Positions 1 through 10,405 are shown, counted from the stretch's first letter. The stretch is 64,000 bases of DNA from Methanobacteriota archaeon (GCA_018650285.1 JABIGF010000021.1:62001-126000), one strand, 5' to 3'. Numbers and translations are program-made. Notes: generated by a model from the sequence alone, not told the origin.

Positions 1-533
1 AAGAAATCATCGGTGGTGGAGTATGGCATGGTCGCCGTGTCATGATGGAAGAATCCGGATGGTCAAAAGCGAAAATTGATTCTCTTTTGCGCGATTTGGA
101 AATGTCTCGCTCAGCAGGTGAAAAAATCCTTCTCGCCGGTGTATTTTCAGCCAAATTAAGCGAAGGAGTCGATTATCAAAGAAACCTGCTTGATGCTGTA
201 GTTTGCATTGGCCTTCCTTTAGCCCCTCCATCTGAAGAATTAAAGGCGAAAAAAGATTACTACGAAGAGAGGTTTGGTAGTTCAAACTCATACCGCTGGG
301 CTGTCCAACAACCAGCAGTCAATGCACTAATGCAAGCGATGGGAAGGCCAATCAGAAAAATGGGCGACCGCGCCTTCATATTGATGTTAGAAGACAGATT
401 ATTGATGCCACAATTCAAACGACTGTTGCCAAAAAACATGAATATTCTGACTGTTGCTAGTGAAGAATCAACAAGACGGCATGTGAAACGATTTTTCAAA
501 CGCCATCCTGAACCAGCAATTGGGGATGAATAA
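1..533 (+). CDS. C-terminal part of an XPD/DinG-type superfamily 2 helicase (5' end outside window)
   Basis: The reading frame is open from base 3, so the ORF-track ATG at 42 is an internal codon and the gene starts before the window. Visible are helicase motif V ('VFSAKLSEGVDY') and motif VI ('QAMGRPIRKMGDRA'), the arginine-bearing motif that contacts ATP in the second RecA domain, followed by a short basic tail. This arrangement matches the C-terminal helicase domain of the Rad3/XPD and DinG families, ATP-dependent 5'-3' DNA helicases that usually carry an FeS cluster in the N-terminal half, which is not visible here. The role (repair versus transcription-linked) cannot be told from this fragment. 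The family assignment is sound, the subfamily is not. Confidence 0.85.
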   Translation, partial: EIIGGGVWHGRRVMMEESGWSKAKIDSLLRDLEMSRSAGEKILLAGVFSAKLSEGVDYQRNLLDAVVCIGLPLAPPSEELKAKKDYYEERFGSSNSYRWAVQQPAVNALMQAMGRPIRKMGDRAFILMLEDRLLMPQFKRLLPKNMNILTVASEESTRRHVKRFFKRHPEPAIGDE

Positions 534-534
534 T

Positions 535-636
535 ATGGGAAGCCCAACGTATCTCACCACTCTTGTAAAGGAAAAATTCGATGTGAGGCGGCACGAAGGC
601 TTCAATGAGGTCGGGCGTAACGGAGGGGTTAGGTGA
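535..636 (+). CDS. possible 33-aa small ORF coupled to the next gene
   Basis: An ATG one base after the helicase stop opens a 33-codon frame (MGSPTYLTTLVKEKF..., ending NGGVR) that stops at TGA 634-636 and overlaps the GTG start of the following gene in a GTGA junction. The exact packing between two same-strand genes suggests translated coupling DNA. No family is recognised and the product is too short to judge. It could equally be untranslated leader, so it is offered as a candidate only. Confidence 0.3.
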   Translation: MGSPTYLTTLVKEKFDVRRHEGFNEVGRNGGVR

Positions 637-1115
637 GAGAGATGGAGTGGCAACCAATCACTATTGAAATCGGGCAACAAAAGAACGCCACTGAGCCTCA
701 AAAGCGGGCTACTGGAGGGCTGAACACCTCTCCAGAAGAACTACATCAAAACTTCCTTAGTGACCTTGGCCACTTGCAAGAAATTCATGATTCGCATCAA
801 ACAACAATGACTGGTAATTTTTCACCTGTTGAAGCAAACTTTGACCGCCTTGCTGGAGTCCTATCAACTGAAGCAATGTTGAACCGATTTGAAGGAGTAT
901 CAGAGAATGATTTGATTTCTCTCCCTCTCCTTGGCTGCGAATTATCTGGCGTCCAACTTAGTTGTGGTGAAATTGATGGTTCTTCAATTATCAAACTATC
1001 AGTAACTGGGCGTGACGGTAGCGAACTTGAACAAGCGTTTGCTCTTCCTTCAGGAAGCAATCTTGCCACCGCCACATGGGATGATGGAAAACTCTACCTC
1101 GCCCTTAATCGTTGA
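633..1115 (+). CDS. uncharacterised 160-aa protein, possibly Hsp20/CS-fold at C-terminus
   Basis: The product starts with GTG at 633 or with ATG at 642, four codons into the frame. Residues 1-90 are polar with no clear motif. Residues about 92-160 alternate hydrophobic beta strands and end in 'LPSGSNLATATWDDGKLYLAL', which has the look of the 'LP..vd...i.A...nGvL.v.lp' strand pair at the end of an alpha-crystallin/CS domain. That comparison is by eye, so the small heat-shock-like fold is an inference and the full A-x-x-x-n-G-v-L signature is not perfect. The gene follows the helicase on the same strand and ends convergent with the giant surface-protein gene. Without the fold call it remains hypothetical. 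Confidence 0.6.
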   Translation: MREMEWQPITIEIGQQKNATEPQKRATGGLNTSPEELHQNFLSDLGHLQEIHDSHQTTMTGNFSPVEANFDRLAGVLSTEAMLNRFEGVSENDLISLPLLGCELSGVQLSCGEIDGSSIIKLSVTGRDGSELEQAFALPSGSNLATATWDDGKLYLALNR

Positions 1116-1166
1116 GAGTATTCACTCAACCAACGTTCCAAACCTAAGCGGAATCAACTGAATTGA

Positions 1167-4100
1167 TCAACGCATTGGTATTTCTGCGAGGTTCTCAATT
1201 TCACCAAGTGCTTTACCTAGTGCATCTTGAGCCTGAGCCTTGTGAGCTTCACCCATTTCGTGACGTGAGTAACGAGCCTCTTCAAAGACGCTATCAAGAG
1301 CCACTAATGCATCCTCATTGATTGGCAATGCCTTACGAATTGCCATTTCGAATTCACGAACTGTCTCAAAATCTCTCCTAAGGAATCGGTGTCTCATCAG
1401 AATTGCACAGAGGCTTTCGTAACAGTTGAAAATTGCCTCTCGTGTTTCATCGCCTGCGGCCAACAATTCTGCAGTATAAGCAAATACATCTGCTAATTCT
1501 GCAAGAGCCGATTGCTTACGGCGGCGCCAATAAACTGCAAATGCCACCACTCCTAGAAGAGCAGCACTCAAGCCACCATACACCCAACCGCTGACACCTT
1601 CTTGTGCCTGAGCTGCAGTCAGTACAGTAACTTCCATTGTAGTTTCAAGTCGAGCCCTATCATCTTCTGCAACCTGTTCATCGGTTGAATTGATTTGAAC
1701 ATAGAGTGTACCGTAAGTTTCCCCGTCTCCGTATGGCGCCATTGGCGTTACTGAAACAAACTCAAACCAGAATGAACCATTTGTACCAGTGCGCCCAGTA
1801 AGAGTGCGCGAAAGTTCACGTGATTCGTTGTATAGAACCGCTGTTACTGCAATATCAGATGCAGGCAATTGTGTATCCTTTGCTATCGCCTCAACCCATG
1901 CAATTACACGATCACCATTGTATGGAACTGTTTCCACACCAGTCTGGAAATCAACAGGAACTACAACAAATATGGAGGTGTTTATTTGTCCACCGTTGAA
2001 GTATCTTGATGTGTTATCCATCGCCCTTAGAGTCAAAGTAATTTCATCGGACACCATGAATTGTGGGGCAGTCAATTGAATGCTGAAACTACCATCTTCC
2101 ATCCAAACTACTCGGTCTGATACACCTAAATCGCTCTGATTCCAGTATAGAATCAAATCCATCATATCAACTGGGTTTCCACTTCCACCGACTTCGAGGA
2201 TTCTTCCTTCAATGATTATTGGGTGTGCGGATGATGAACGGATAATGATATTCTCATTAGTAACCAGTTGCCACTCAATATCAGACCATGTGGTTAGAGT
2301 TGTGGTTGCATTTGTGGAAAGCCATGATGGCTCTCCCGCATAGTGTGCCGACAAAGTGTGGTCGCCACGAGCAGAAACCATACTAACTGGAACTAATAAT
2401 TCGAATTCACCAATTGAGTTGGTTGTTACTGTGTCAACAAATACTCCATCAAGTAGAATATCTACACTACGGCTAGAAATACCTGGCAATCCGATTGCAT
2501 CAGAATCATAAAGGCGGCCACTGACATTCCAGAAAGTGCCACGAGTAGCGTCACCATTATCATCACTGACAAGTAATATTTCAGCGTGGTGAGCAACCCA
2601 AATGGTTCCGTTTGCACTAGCTTCACGATACCAACCCTGTGCAGGTGAGTATATCTGGACAGGATGTGAACCTAGGCCGATGTTGTCGGGGATTGTCCAA
2701 ACAGTTGACCAAACACCATCTTCATCAGAGTAGACGTTACCCAATAGTGTACCATTGAATCTAATTTCAAGAGTATGGTTGAACAACCAGCCGTCCGGCA
2801 AATTGTCTCTAATCGTACCCTGAACAGTTAGGTCGTCATTTATGGCTATCTCGGTCGGTAGAACAAGTGCAACATTGACTGCACTGTAGACATTCCAAGA
2901 AGTGTTTGCCTCAGAAGGCAAGTAGAAAGTAGATCCTGTAAATCTAACTTCCATCATCTGAGAGCCAAGTGGCGAATCTGCTGGCACTGGGAAATAAACT
3001 TGGAAATTTCCTTCACTGTCAGTTGTGATATTCGTTAGCCAATTATTGTCGAACCATACTTCAACTGTCAGATTTGATAGTGGATTATCAACGATATCAA
3101 AGAGTGTACCATTGATGATGAGAAGACCTTCTCTATCAACGTCACCACCGCCACCAAGCAAAGTGATGTATGTTGGAACACTAATGTTGACAAATTGCTC
3201 AGCAGATGAGTTGAGGTAGTATTCTGGGTTTGTTGAATCTCCTTGACCCATTGGGTCGACCCACATGAATCCTCCACGGAAGAATACAGTAACCAAATGA
3301 CTACCTGCAGCCGTATCGCCTGGCATAATATACATCAAACTGTAAGTGCCAGTAGTTGCGTTTGACTCAATGAATGCGCCTGTGTCGTTTCCATCTACTG
3401 CAAGATGTAGAATACTTGCTGCAGGAACACCACCGGTTTGAAGCAAGTTTCCATGCTCATCCACCAGCGTACCATTCACCCAAATGACTTCACCTGCGAT
3501 GAATTCTCCTTCCACAGCGTCAATAGTGACAACAGTTGGTGCGAGAATCACAATTAGTGTCGTGTCCTCATCACCAAGAACACCTGTTGTCCCAGACATT
3601 CCAGCATAGCTTGCATTGATTGAAAGTGGACCTGGCATTGTATCTGATGGGACAATCAAAAGTGCCCATGCAGAGCCATTTGAATCAGTAGTCACCATTG
3701 TTGAAATGTTAAGTGTTGGGAATTCAACTATAATTGAAGCATTCGGAATTACTGACAATGTGTTATCTTGCAGCATTACTTGAATTGAAACATTATCTCC
3801 ACGAGTTGTCCTATAATCCGGATGTAAATTCTCAGGAGTTAATATTGTTATTACTGAATAACCGCGACTATCAAATGAATTGTTTCCAGAAGATGAACCA
3901 TAGTAATTCACTGTCGGTGTATATGTTGCATCCAATACGTGTGTTCCTCGTGCAAAGTCTGCATCTAGTGTAATCACTGCAAGCCATGTTCCATTTGATT
4001 GTGCAATAGCATTTGAAACTTGGAAATTATTGGTAAAACCATCAATACTAATCTGTACCTGTGGCAATAATCCGGCGCCATCACGAGCGATAATTCCTGA

Positions 4101-7100
4101 ACCATTGTCCGACACAAGTGAACCTGTCACATTGAATGTGCCACCAGATAATGGATTTTCAGAGATACTATCCACTACTAGGACTGTAATTGAGCGCACG
4201 CTAATTGTGTTAATCATGTGACTTGTTGGGTGCATTTCCCAAATTCCTGTAGCGTTGTAGTAAAGAGTAACAGTAATCGGGCCAAGTGGCTGAGTATTTG
4301 GCACCTGATAAGTCCAAAGTGCTGTTCCATTACTATCTGTTGTGTTTTCAGGAAGCCAAGTATCGTGGAATTGCGCCACTACTTGAGTATTAGTAATTAG
4401 GCGATAATTGTCAGATGCTTCAACAAGAGTAGCGCCAAAACTAATGTTCTCTCCACGAGTAACTACGACAGGAATGAGTGGGTTTTGACCTTCGAAATCC
4501 GTCACCCCAATTACTAGCATACCTGAACTTGCAGTTCCAGTAAGATAGAATGGGCTACTACCATTCAACACTGAAACTACTAGCGTTTTATTGCCATTTG
4601 TTATGCCATCATTCAACGGATCGGTTGGTACAGAAAGATTGAATGTACCATTATTTGCAGTGGCATAACTTGAGATTAATGTCTCAGATGGGTCGCCCAA
4701 GAAGAAGACCTCGATTGAAACAGGACCAGTGAATGGGCGTGATGGGTCATTGCCATCGGCAATTTCACCAACTAATTGGAAACTTGTCCCAGCAGTCACA
4801 TTCAGTGGGACTGAAGATATCGTCACACCTGATGGAACCTGAACAGTGATGTTCATGAAAGTCTCATTACCCCACCAACGGTTAGAACCGTTTGCTAATG
4901 GGTCGGTTGTATCATTATCCATCCAGATACGCACATCATAGTATCCTGGATCCATAGTTGGAGGGACTGCATAATTGAAAATTGCATTCCCGTTTGCTCC
5001 AGATACTATTTGACCAATTGAAGTATTTAGTCCACCCCAATCCCAAGTGAAATTGACGGTTTCGCCTGCAACAGCTGAATTATCACCCACATCAGAGACT
5101 GAGATATTGAAAGGAATTGAATTTCCTGCTTCAACAATAACAACAGTAGTATTGCTTGTCAAAACCAATTCAGATTCTAAACCAATCAGTGCAGCAGGCC
5201 CATTTAACATCTGATAATATGCTCCACGAGAAGTTGCAAAAGTATCGAAATCAAGAATTGTTGTTAGATTGTATCCATCTGAGTTCAAGTTATTTGGCAA
5301 TGTCACGTTGATTGCGTAATTCCCAGTAGTATTACTGGTAATAATCGCACTTCCAATAGGGATGAAAATTGGTGGTGGCGGCTCTCCACCAGGTCCAGTA
5401 GGGCCAGTTCCGGGAAGAGATATTGAGAATCGCACATCTGTAGTATTCATCACAATAGGTGTCCCAAGTACATCATCAGTAAGAGTTCCTGTAATGGTAT
5501 TGGCACCGCCCAAATGAGTCCATTCTTGAGCGAGGTTAATTGACAAAGTCGCAGTGCCAGCCACAAGTAGCAAACCACTAGAATTTGCAGGCTTGTACCA
5601 TTCGCTTCCAGGATTCCCACTCAAATATCCGTCGTAAGAGATATTCCACCAATAGTCGCCAGCAGCGATTGTTGCTGATGGGGTAAATTCACTATCAATC
5701 CAATCGGAATCAGGGTCTGTTGAGACGTTCACAACACTTCCATCAAAAGTCATTGTAAATGTACCATTGAAAGTGACATCTGAATTACCAGTATGGTCCT
5801 GAAGACCAATCATTACCGAAGCGGTTTCACCTCTAACAATTGAATTCAATGAATAACTCATAGTAACTTCACTTCTCAATCCATAACCGATGAAATCGTC
5901 TTGATCGGTTGCACCGGGGATTGCTTGTCCGAATAATAATTGGACATCAAGGTAACCGGGACCTACTGGCATATCGCTACTATTCATCATCCAAGAAATA
6001 TTGAACGCACCATTGGTCACAGCCCAAGTTGTAATGTTTTCATAACTAGTATTGCTACCATTCCTGCGCAACATCAGTGAGATGAAACCGTCCATTGGAG
6101 CAGGTATCCCACCACGGGTAAATACTGTCCCATTAATGTAAATATTTTCATTAATTATTAGAAGTGAATCATTCGCACCCGACCCTGCAACTGTTGCAGT
6201 CATATCTGGTGCTGCTGAAACATTCATTACGAAAACCAGTGAACCTGGGCGCGCATGGTAAATCGGAGATGGCCCCAAGTGAAGATTTCCTTCATGCCAT
6301 CCATCAAAAGTAATTGTAGCATTCCTCAAACCAGGAGTTTCAAGGTCTGTCAAATTCACATCAAATGAGAAGAAACCATCCGCCCAAACAGGAGCCTGGA
6401 GCGTTACATTAGCACCAAGCACAGAAGATGGGTATTCTAATTGTACTGTGAAATTACCCTTTAGAGAAGGGTCTGTTTGTGGGTCTGCGTCCCACAGCAT
6501 GTTCCCAGTGATTGTCGTAGTTGTGCCTGCGCCAACAATTGGTTGCCCTATCGGTTCAGGGCCCGTCAAAGTGAAATTAACATCATCTGTGACATTTAAT
6601 TGGACAGAATAAACTTGATAGTAATATGGCACATAACCTCCTTGACGTGATTCAACGACAACCTTTGCATATCCGGGTGCGGGCATGTAAGCAGGCGTCC
6701 CATTAATTGAGAAATTGCCGTTAGCATCAGTTAGAATTCCTCGGATTCTTGAATCTTCATTCAATGCAGAAGGATTCATGGGATTGGTATCATTTTCTGA
6801 GACAAGATAGGCATTAACAAGTGCACTTTCTGCCCCTGTACTATTGTTGGAGAATTGTAAAGTTCCGTTGACAAAAACAAGGCCACTAGATAAATCTCGT
6901 TCAAATGAAAGAGGATTTACACTCTCATTAACAAATGTGACTTCTTCAGCTGGCGGACAAGGATTAATAGGAATCCAACCCATATCTAGGCCTGTACTGC
7001 TTTGTTCAAGATGTACTTCCGACCAAGTATTCCAATGGTAACCCATTACAGTATAACCTGTACCGTGCCAATCTCCGCCGCTATAACCAGTAACTTTGCG

Positions 7101-10100
7101 AGCCGGAATTCCAGCAACTCTTGCCATGGTTGTGAAAACAGTCACAAATTCTGAACACGAACCTTCACGTGCATCATCAAGGATAAAACGTGTGACGTCT
7201 TCAATCATGGGGACGCCTGAACCATCAAAATTGAGTTTGAAATCAGGGTCGCTTGTGTTCGTATCCTCCTCAGAAAGATATGCTCTTATCGCCTCAATTT
7301 TATCCCACGCACTTGTTGCTGACGCATCAGCAATAACCCCATGCGTGATATTTCGAACCGAAGATTCTATCAAAAGACCATCTAACATTTCTTGGGGGAA
7401 TTCTGTAGCGTATGGAGATGGGTATTCCACGCCAGATTGTAATTCAGTATCTGTATAGTATATTTCAGGAGCGTCAATCATTGTTATCATAACATCTGAT
7501 GCCGAAATGCGAATGTCTCTCGTATGATTAGTTTGATTAAATTCTGCAAGAGAATCTGCCCACATTAGATACTCCGTCGCATAAGCTGGTTGTGGTAAAA
7601 TACCACCTGGAGAAATTGGAACAAGGAATTCAAATTGCCAAGTCTCAGTAGTATTCCAAAATGTGTTATTAGCAACTTGATAGGTATTAATGTCTCCTTG
7701 AGATAATTGTTGCTCAGTCACCAATGAGGAATTTATTCCGTATGCACCACCGGTATAATAGTCGTACGTTTTTACTCTCCAACGATGAACTTTGTCAAGA
7801 TCTGGGCCGCTGCCAGTACTTGTGGTATTATTTGCATAGAATACAACCTGATTTGGATTAATATCATCAGTAGGGTCCCATGGGTTTTGAGGGCTCATTG
7901 CACAATCTTGCCAAAATTGCGGCGGGCATTCATCATAATCAGACATCCCACCACCATCAGTATCTGGATTACGCCAATCAGTACCTGTCTGATTCTCAAT
8001 AACATCAGGTATACCGTCTCCATCTGTGTCAGCAGGGTTCATGTCATCACTTGGGTCCCATTCAGGATTTGTTCCATCAAGGTATTCTTGTGAATCAATA
8101 ACTCCCCCATGGTCTGTATCAATATCTAGCCAATCTGTAACATAAGTATCAGTTGAACCATTTCCTCCACCCATACCTGGAACGAACATCAAGTCACAGC
8201 CAGTATTGTTCTCAAAGTAATTATTGAGAAGGTCACCGTCAGCATCCAAAGTATTGTCACAAGGTTCCATCGGATCTGTTCCATTCATTATTTCATCCAA
8301 ATCATTTTGACCATCGCCATCAGAATCATAGACAGTCGAAATTGAGAACCATCCCCAAATAGATAGGCTCTCTTCCCAATTTGAAAGGCCGTCTCCATCT
8401 GAATCCTCATAATCATCGTCACAGTGTTGATGCACTGAATTTAACGTACCAGAATTAGTGCCCTCAAAGTGACACCAACTACCATTCTTTGAAATTACTT
8501 CAACCGTATTCAGAGGTGGAGGAACAGTCACACCGGTCAGAATATTATTCTGAACGCCGGTATAGGTGAAACTTGTCAAAGCCCCTGATGAATCGTTGTA
8601 ATATGCCAATGCAGCATTGAAAGTTCTCCAATCATAAGGTGTCGTGTCAAAACCAGTAGCATTCATGAGGTACAGCCTTTGAAGACCGGCATTATACCCA
8701 CCTAGTTGAGTTACTATATCTAAAGTAGTAGAATAATCAACCATTGACATACAGGGGTCAGTTGAATGAGAAAGATTAGATTCATCACCATCACCAACGC
8801 CTCCAAAATCGGTATCATAAACATCCCACATTGTACATGAAAGGTTTTCTAGCCAATTGTCAATTCCATCATTGTCGTAATCACCAGCATCTTCGCGTCG
8901 GGTCGGGTCAGTCTCATTTGAATCAACTTGACCATTGCCATTTTTATCCTCTGCACCATCGTCAAATTGGTCGCCATCAGTATTGTTATTTCTTGGGTCG
9001 CTGTGTTGTGGAGGATTTCCATATGTTGAAACATTAGCCTCTATACCATCATCTATACCATCACCATCTGTATCTGCCGCAGTAGGGTCGGTTAGGATGA
9101 ATAATGCTTCCCAACCATCTTCCAAACCATCATTGTCAGAATCATTATCCCAAGGGTCAGTATCAGTGTCTTGGTCAACAGATGCGGTTTGAGATAGACA
9201 TCCGAAGAGTGGGTTACAAGGATTAACATTCTCTGTTGCTTGTTGAATTAATGGATTTCCTGAGACAAAATAAGGGGTCCCGCTACTGGTTGTGGTCCAT
9301 GAAGGATTGACATATTCCTGAACATTGACTAGGCCATCCCCATCAGGGTCACCCATCATACCGTCAATACCAGTAGGGTTTGTGGCGTTCAAACCATTGG
9401 CGACTTCCCAACCATCAGGTAAGCCGTCTCCATCGGTATCCCAGCCATCTGGGTCTTCATCTGACAGGCCATCGCCATCGTCATCGTTAGAACCGCAAAC
9501 TTGGTCTCCATCGTTGTCAGAATCAGCTTGATCCACATCCCCATCTCTGTCATTATCAATTCCATCATTACAAATATCACCAACTGGATCCTCATCACAA
9601 AGGATTACTGTGGAGCCATTACCATCATTTCCTGGCGCACCACAAGCAGGTTGGTTCACTTGCATTGCATCTTCTTCATTCCAATTCCTTACTGGAACCG
9701 TACCATTCCACCAAACACCGTTGTCAAGTACATTCGGTGTGCTTGATGAATCCCAGCCTAATGGAGTGAGGTATGAGTATTCCTGTAGATTTGACAATTG
9801 GTCACCGTCTGGATCTCCAGATGCACCATTGACGGTCAAGGATGAACCGTCATTTGGGTCCAATCCGTACTTCCATTCCCAACCATCAGGTAAACCATCA
9901 TTATCGGAATCCCAATCTTGGCATTGTGTTTGCAATAAAAATTCGGTACCGCAAGTCAAACCATCTCCATCTTGGTCAGTAGATGCAGCGGCTTCCCATG
10001 CTGAAAACTCCAAGGCTGCAAGTGATGTAAATATCATCAGCGCAGTTAGGAAAATTGCCCTCGTTCTAATCTTGCTTTGCAGTCGTGAAACTGCGCTGAA

Positions 10101-10184
10101 TTTTGATTGACCTTGCATAAGCATACTTGAACCCATAAACAAACCATCTCTTATGCTTCTTAATACAGTTGGAGCACAGTTCAT
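1167..10184 (-). CDS. giant 3005-aa surface protein: Ca-binding repeats, transglutaminase-like domain, Ig-like repeats, TM anchor, DUF4129
   Basis: A hydrophobic export segment lies near residues 43-66; residue 17 (ATG at 10136) is a plausible alternative start. Residues about 70-780 carry thrombospondin type 3/EF-loop-like repeats ('DSDNDGLPDGWE', 'DTDGDGIPD'), which bind calcium in known proteins. A transglutaminase-core domain follows, with Cys1010 ('EGSCSEF') and His1050 ('GYHWNTW'). The expected third acid in 'W.p.DP' is Asn1074 ('WIPINP'). Roughly residues 1090-2850 are tandem Ig-like units with 'G.l.D..G.p' and 'tD.nG.f' signatures and many N-x-S/T sequons. A transmembrane helix (about 2865-2886) precedes 'WRRRK' and a cytoplasmic DUF4129-type domain ending 'FEEARYSRHEMG'; DUF4129 and transglutaminase are often linked in other genomes. 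Likely a Ca-stabilised cell-surface protein that processes or crosslinks external protein. Confidence 0.9.
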   Translation of the reverse strand: MNCAPTVLRSIRDGLFMGSSMLMQGQSKFSAVSRLQSKIRTRAIFLTALMIFTSLAALEFSAWEAAASTDQDGDGLTCGTEFLLQTQCQDWDSDNDGLPDGWEWKYGLDPNDGSSLTVNGASGDPDGDQLSNLQEYSYLTPLGWDSSSTPNVLDNGVWWNGTVPVRNWNEEDAMQVNQPACGAPGNDGNGSTVILCDEDPVGDICNDGIDNDRDGDVDQADSDNDGDQVCGSNDDDGDGLSDEDPDGWDTDGDGLPDGWEVANGLNATNPTGIDGMMGDPDGDGLVNVQEYVNPSWTTTSSGTPYFVSGNPLIQQATENVNPCNPLFGCLSQTASVDQDTDTDPWDNDSDNDGLEDGWEALFILTDPTAADTDGDGIDDGIEANVSTYGNPPQHSDPRNNNTDGDQFDDGAEDKNGNGQVDSNETDPTRREDAGDYDNDGIDNWLENLSCTMWDVYDTDFGGVGDGDESNLSHSTDPCMSMVDYSTTLDIVTQLGGYNAGLQRLYLMNATGFDTTPYDWRTFNAALAYYNDSSGALTSFTYTGVQNNILTGVTVPPPLNTVEVISKNGSWCHFEGTNSGTLNSVHQHCDDDYEDSDGDGLSNWEESLSIWGWFSISTVYDSDGDGQNDLDEIMNGTDPMEPCDNTLDADGDLLNNYFENNTGCDLMFVPGMGGGNGSTDTYVTDWLDIDTDHGGVIDSQEYLDGTNPEWDPSDDMNPADTDGDGIPDVIENQTGTDWRNPDTDGGGMSDYDECPPQFWQDCAMSPQNPWDPTDDINPNQVVFYANNTTSTGSGPDLDKVHRWRVKTYDYYTGGAYGINSSLVTEQQLSQGDINTYQVANNTFWNTTETWQFEFLVPISPGGILPQPAYATEYLMWADSLAEFNQTNHTRDIRISASDVMITMIDAPEIYYTDTELQSGVEYPSPYATEFPQEMLDGLLIESSVRNITHGVIADASATSAWDKIEAIRAYLSEEDTNTSDPDFKLNFDGSGVPMIEDVTRFILDDAREGSCSEFVTVFTTMARVAGIPARKVTGYSGGDWHGTGYTVMGYHWNTWSEVHLEQSSTGLDMGWIPINPCPPAEEVTFVNESVNPLSFERDLSSGLVFVNGTLQFSNNSTGAESALVNAYLVSENDTNPMNPSALNEDSRIRGILTDANGNFSINGTPAYMPAPGYAKVVVESRQGGYVPYYYQVYSVQLNVTDDVNFTLTGPEPIGQPIVGAGTTTTITGNMLWDADPQTDPSLKGNFTVQLEYPSSVLGANVTLQAPVWADGFFSFDVNLTDLETPGLRNATITFDGWHEGNLHLGPSPIYHARPGSLVFVMNVSAAPDMTATVAGSGANDSLLIINENIYINGTVFTRGGIPAPMDGFISLMLRRNGSNTSYENITTWAVTNGAFNISWMMNSSDMPVGPGYLDVQLLFGQAIPGATDQDDFIGYGLRSEVTMSYSLNSIVRGETASVMIGLQDHTGNSDVTFNGTFTMTFDGSVVNVSTDPDSDWIDSEFTPSATIAAGDYWWNISYDGYLSGNPGSEWYKPANSSGLLLVAGTATLSINLAQEWTHLGGANTITGTLTDDVLGTPIVMNTTDVRFSISLPGTGPTGPGGEPPPPIFIPIGSAIITSNTTGNYAINVTLPNNLNSDGYNLTTILDFDTFATSRGAYYQMLNGPAALIGLESELVLTSNTTVVIVEAGNSIPFNISVSDVGDNSAVAGETVNFTWDWGGLNTSIGQIVSGANGNAIFNYAVPPTMDPGYYDVRIWMDNDTTDPLANGSNRWWGNETFMNITVQVPSGVTISSVPLNVTAGTSFQLVGEIADGNDPSRPFTGPVSIEVFFLGDPSETLISSYATANNGTFNLSVPTDPLNDGITNGNKTLVVSVLNGSSPFYLTGTASSGMLVIGVTDFEGQNPLIPVVVTRGENISFGATLVEASDNYRLITNTQVVAQFHDTWLPENTTDSNGTALWTYQVPNTQPLGPITVTLYYNATGIWEMHPTSHMINTISVRSITVLVVDSISENPLSGGTFNVTGSLVSDNGSGIIARDGAGLLPQVQISIDGFTNNFQVSNAIAQSNGTWLAVITLDADFARGTHVLDATYTPTVNYYGSSSGNNSFDSRGYSVITILTPENLHPDYRTTRGDNVSIQVMLQDNTLSVIPNASIIVEFPTLNISTMVTTDSNGSAWALLIVPSDTMPGPLSINASYAGMSGTTGVLGDEDTTLIVILAPTVVTIDAVEGEFIAGEVIWVNGTLVDEHGNLLQTGGVPAASILHLAVDGNDTGAFIESNATTGTYSLMYIMPGDTAAGSHLVTVFFRGGFMWVDPMGQGDSTNPEYYLNSSAEQFVNISVPTYITLLGGGGDVDREGLLIINGTLFDIVDNPLSNLTVEVWFDNNWLTNITTDSEGNFQVYFPVPADSPLGSQMMEVRFTGSTFYLPSEANTSWNVYSAVNVALVLPTEIAINDDLTVQGTIRDNLPDGWLFNHTLEIRFNGTLLGNVYSDEDGVWSTVWTIPDNIGLGSHPVQIYSPAQGWYREASANGTIWVAHHAEILLVSDDNGDATRGTFWNVSGRLYDSDAIGLPGISSRSVDILLDGVFVDTVTTNSIGEFELLVPVSMVSARGDHTLSAHYAGEPSWLSTNATTTLTTWSDIEWQLVTNENIIIRSSSAHPIIIEGRILEVGGSGNPVDMMDLILYWNQSDLGVSDRVVWMEDGSFSIQLTAPQFMVSDEITLTLRAMDNTSRYFNGGQINTSIFVVVPVDFQTGVETVPYNGDRVIAWVEAIAKDTQLPASDIAVTAVLYNESRELSRTLTGRTGTNGSFWFEFVSVTPMAPYGDGETYGTLYVQINSTDEQVAEDDRARLETTMEVTVLTAAQAQEGVSGWVYGGLSAALLGVVAFAVYWRRRKQSALAELADVFAYTAELLAAGDETREAIFNCYESLCAILMRHRFLRRDFETVREFEMAIRKALPINEDALVALDSVFEEARYSRHEMGEAHKAQAQDALGKALGEIENLAEIPMR

Positions 10185-10221
10185 ACAAGAAAAGGTGACT
10201 TGATTTCATATCTGCCTACGG

Positions 10222-10237
10222 CAACAGTCAACTGTTG
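10222..10237. promoter_or_regulatory. inverted repeat CAACAGT-CA-ACTGTTG upstream of the giant gene
   Basis: A perfect 7-bp inverted repeat with a 2-base spacer lies about 40-50 bases upstream of the ORF start at 10184. On the minus strand a TATA-like 'TTAAATTAA' lies just upstream (about 10250-10260), so the repeat would fall near the transcription start, a usual place for an archaeal repressor. The whole 10185-10405 gap is strongly AT-rich and holds no supportable gene. A 4-bp hairpin GCCTACGGC lies beside the repeat. Confidence 0.4.
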
Positions 10238-10405
10238 TCACAATAAAGCCCTTAATTTAACAAAAAATGGACCTGATTAATACACCATATATCTACTCAA
10301 TAGTTCAGAAGTTTCTAACCGCCATTCAATGCCCAAAATATACCATCATATAATAACAAATTAGTTGGTTTTATTGCACCCAAAATATGTTTTATTTTGA
10401 CATTA

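Noticed and set aside
9610-10110. 166-aa and other plus-strand ORFs opposite the giant gene
   Set aside because: Ser/Pro-rich mirror images of the Asp-rich calcium-binding repeats.
1167-10184. Internal DNA repeats of the giant gene as a mobile or CRISPR-like array
   Set aside because: The repeats are codon-level copies of protein domains, irregular in spacing and fully coding.
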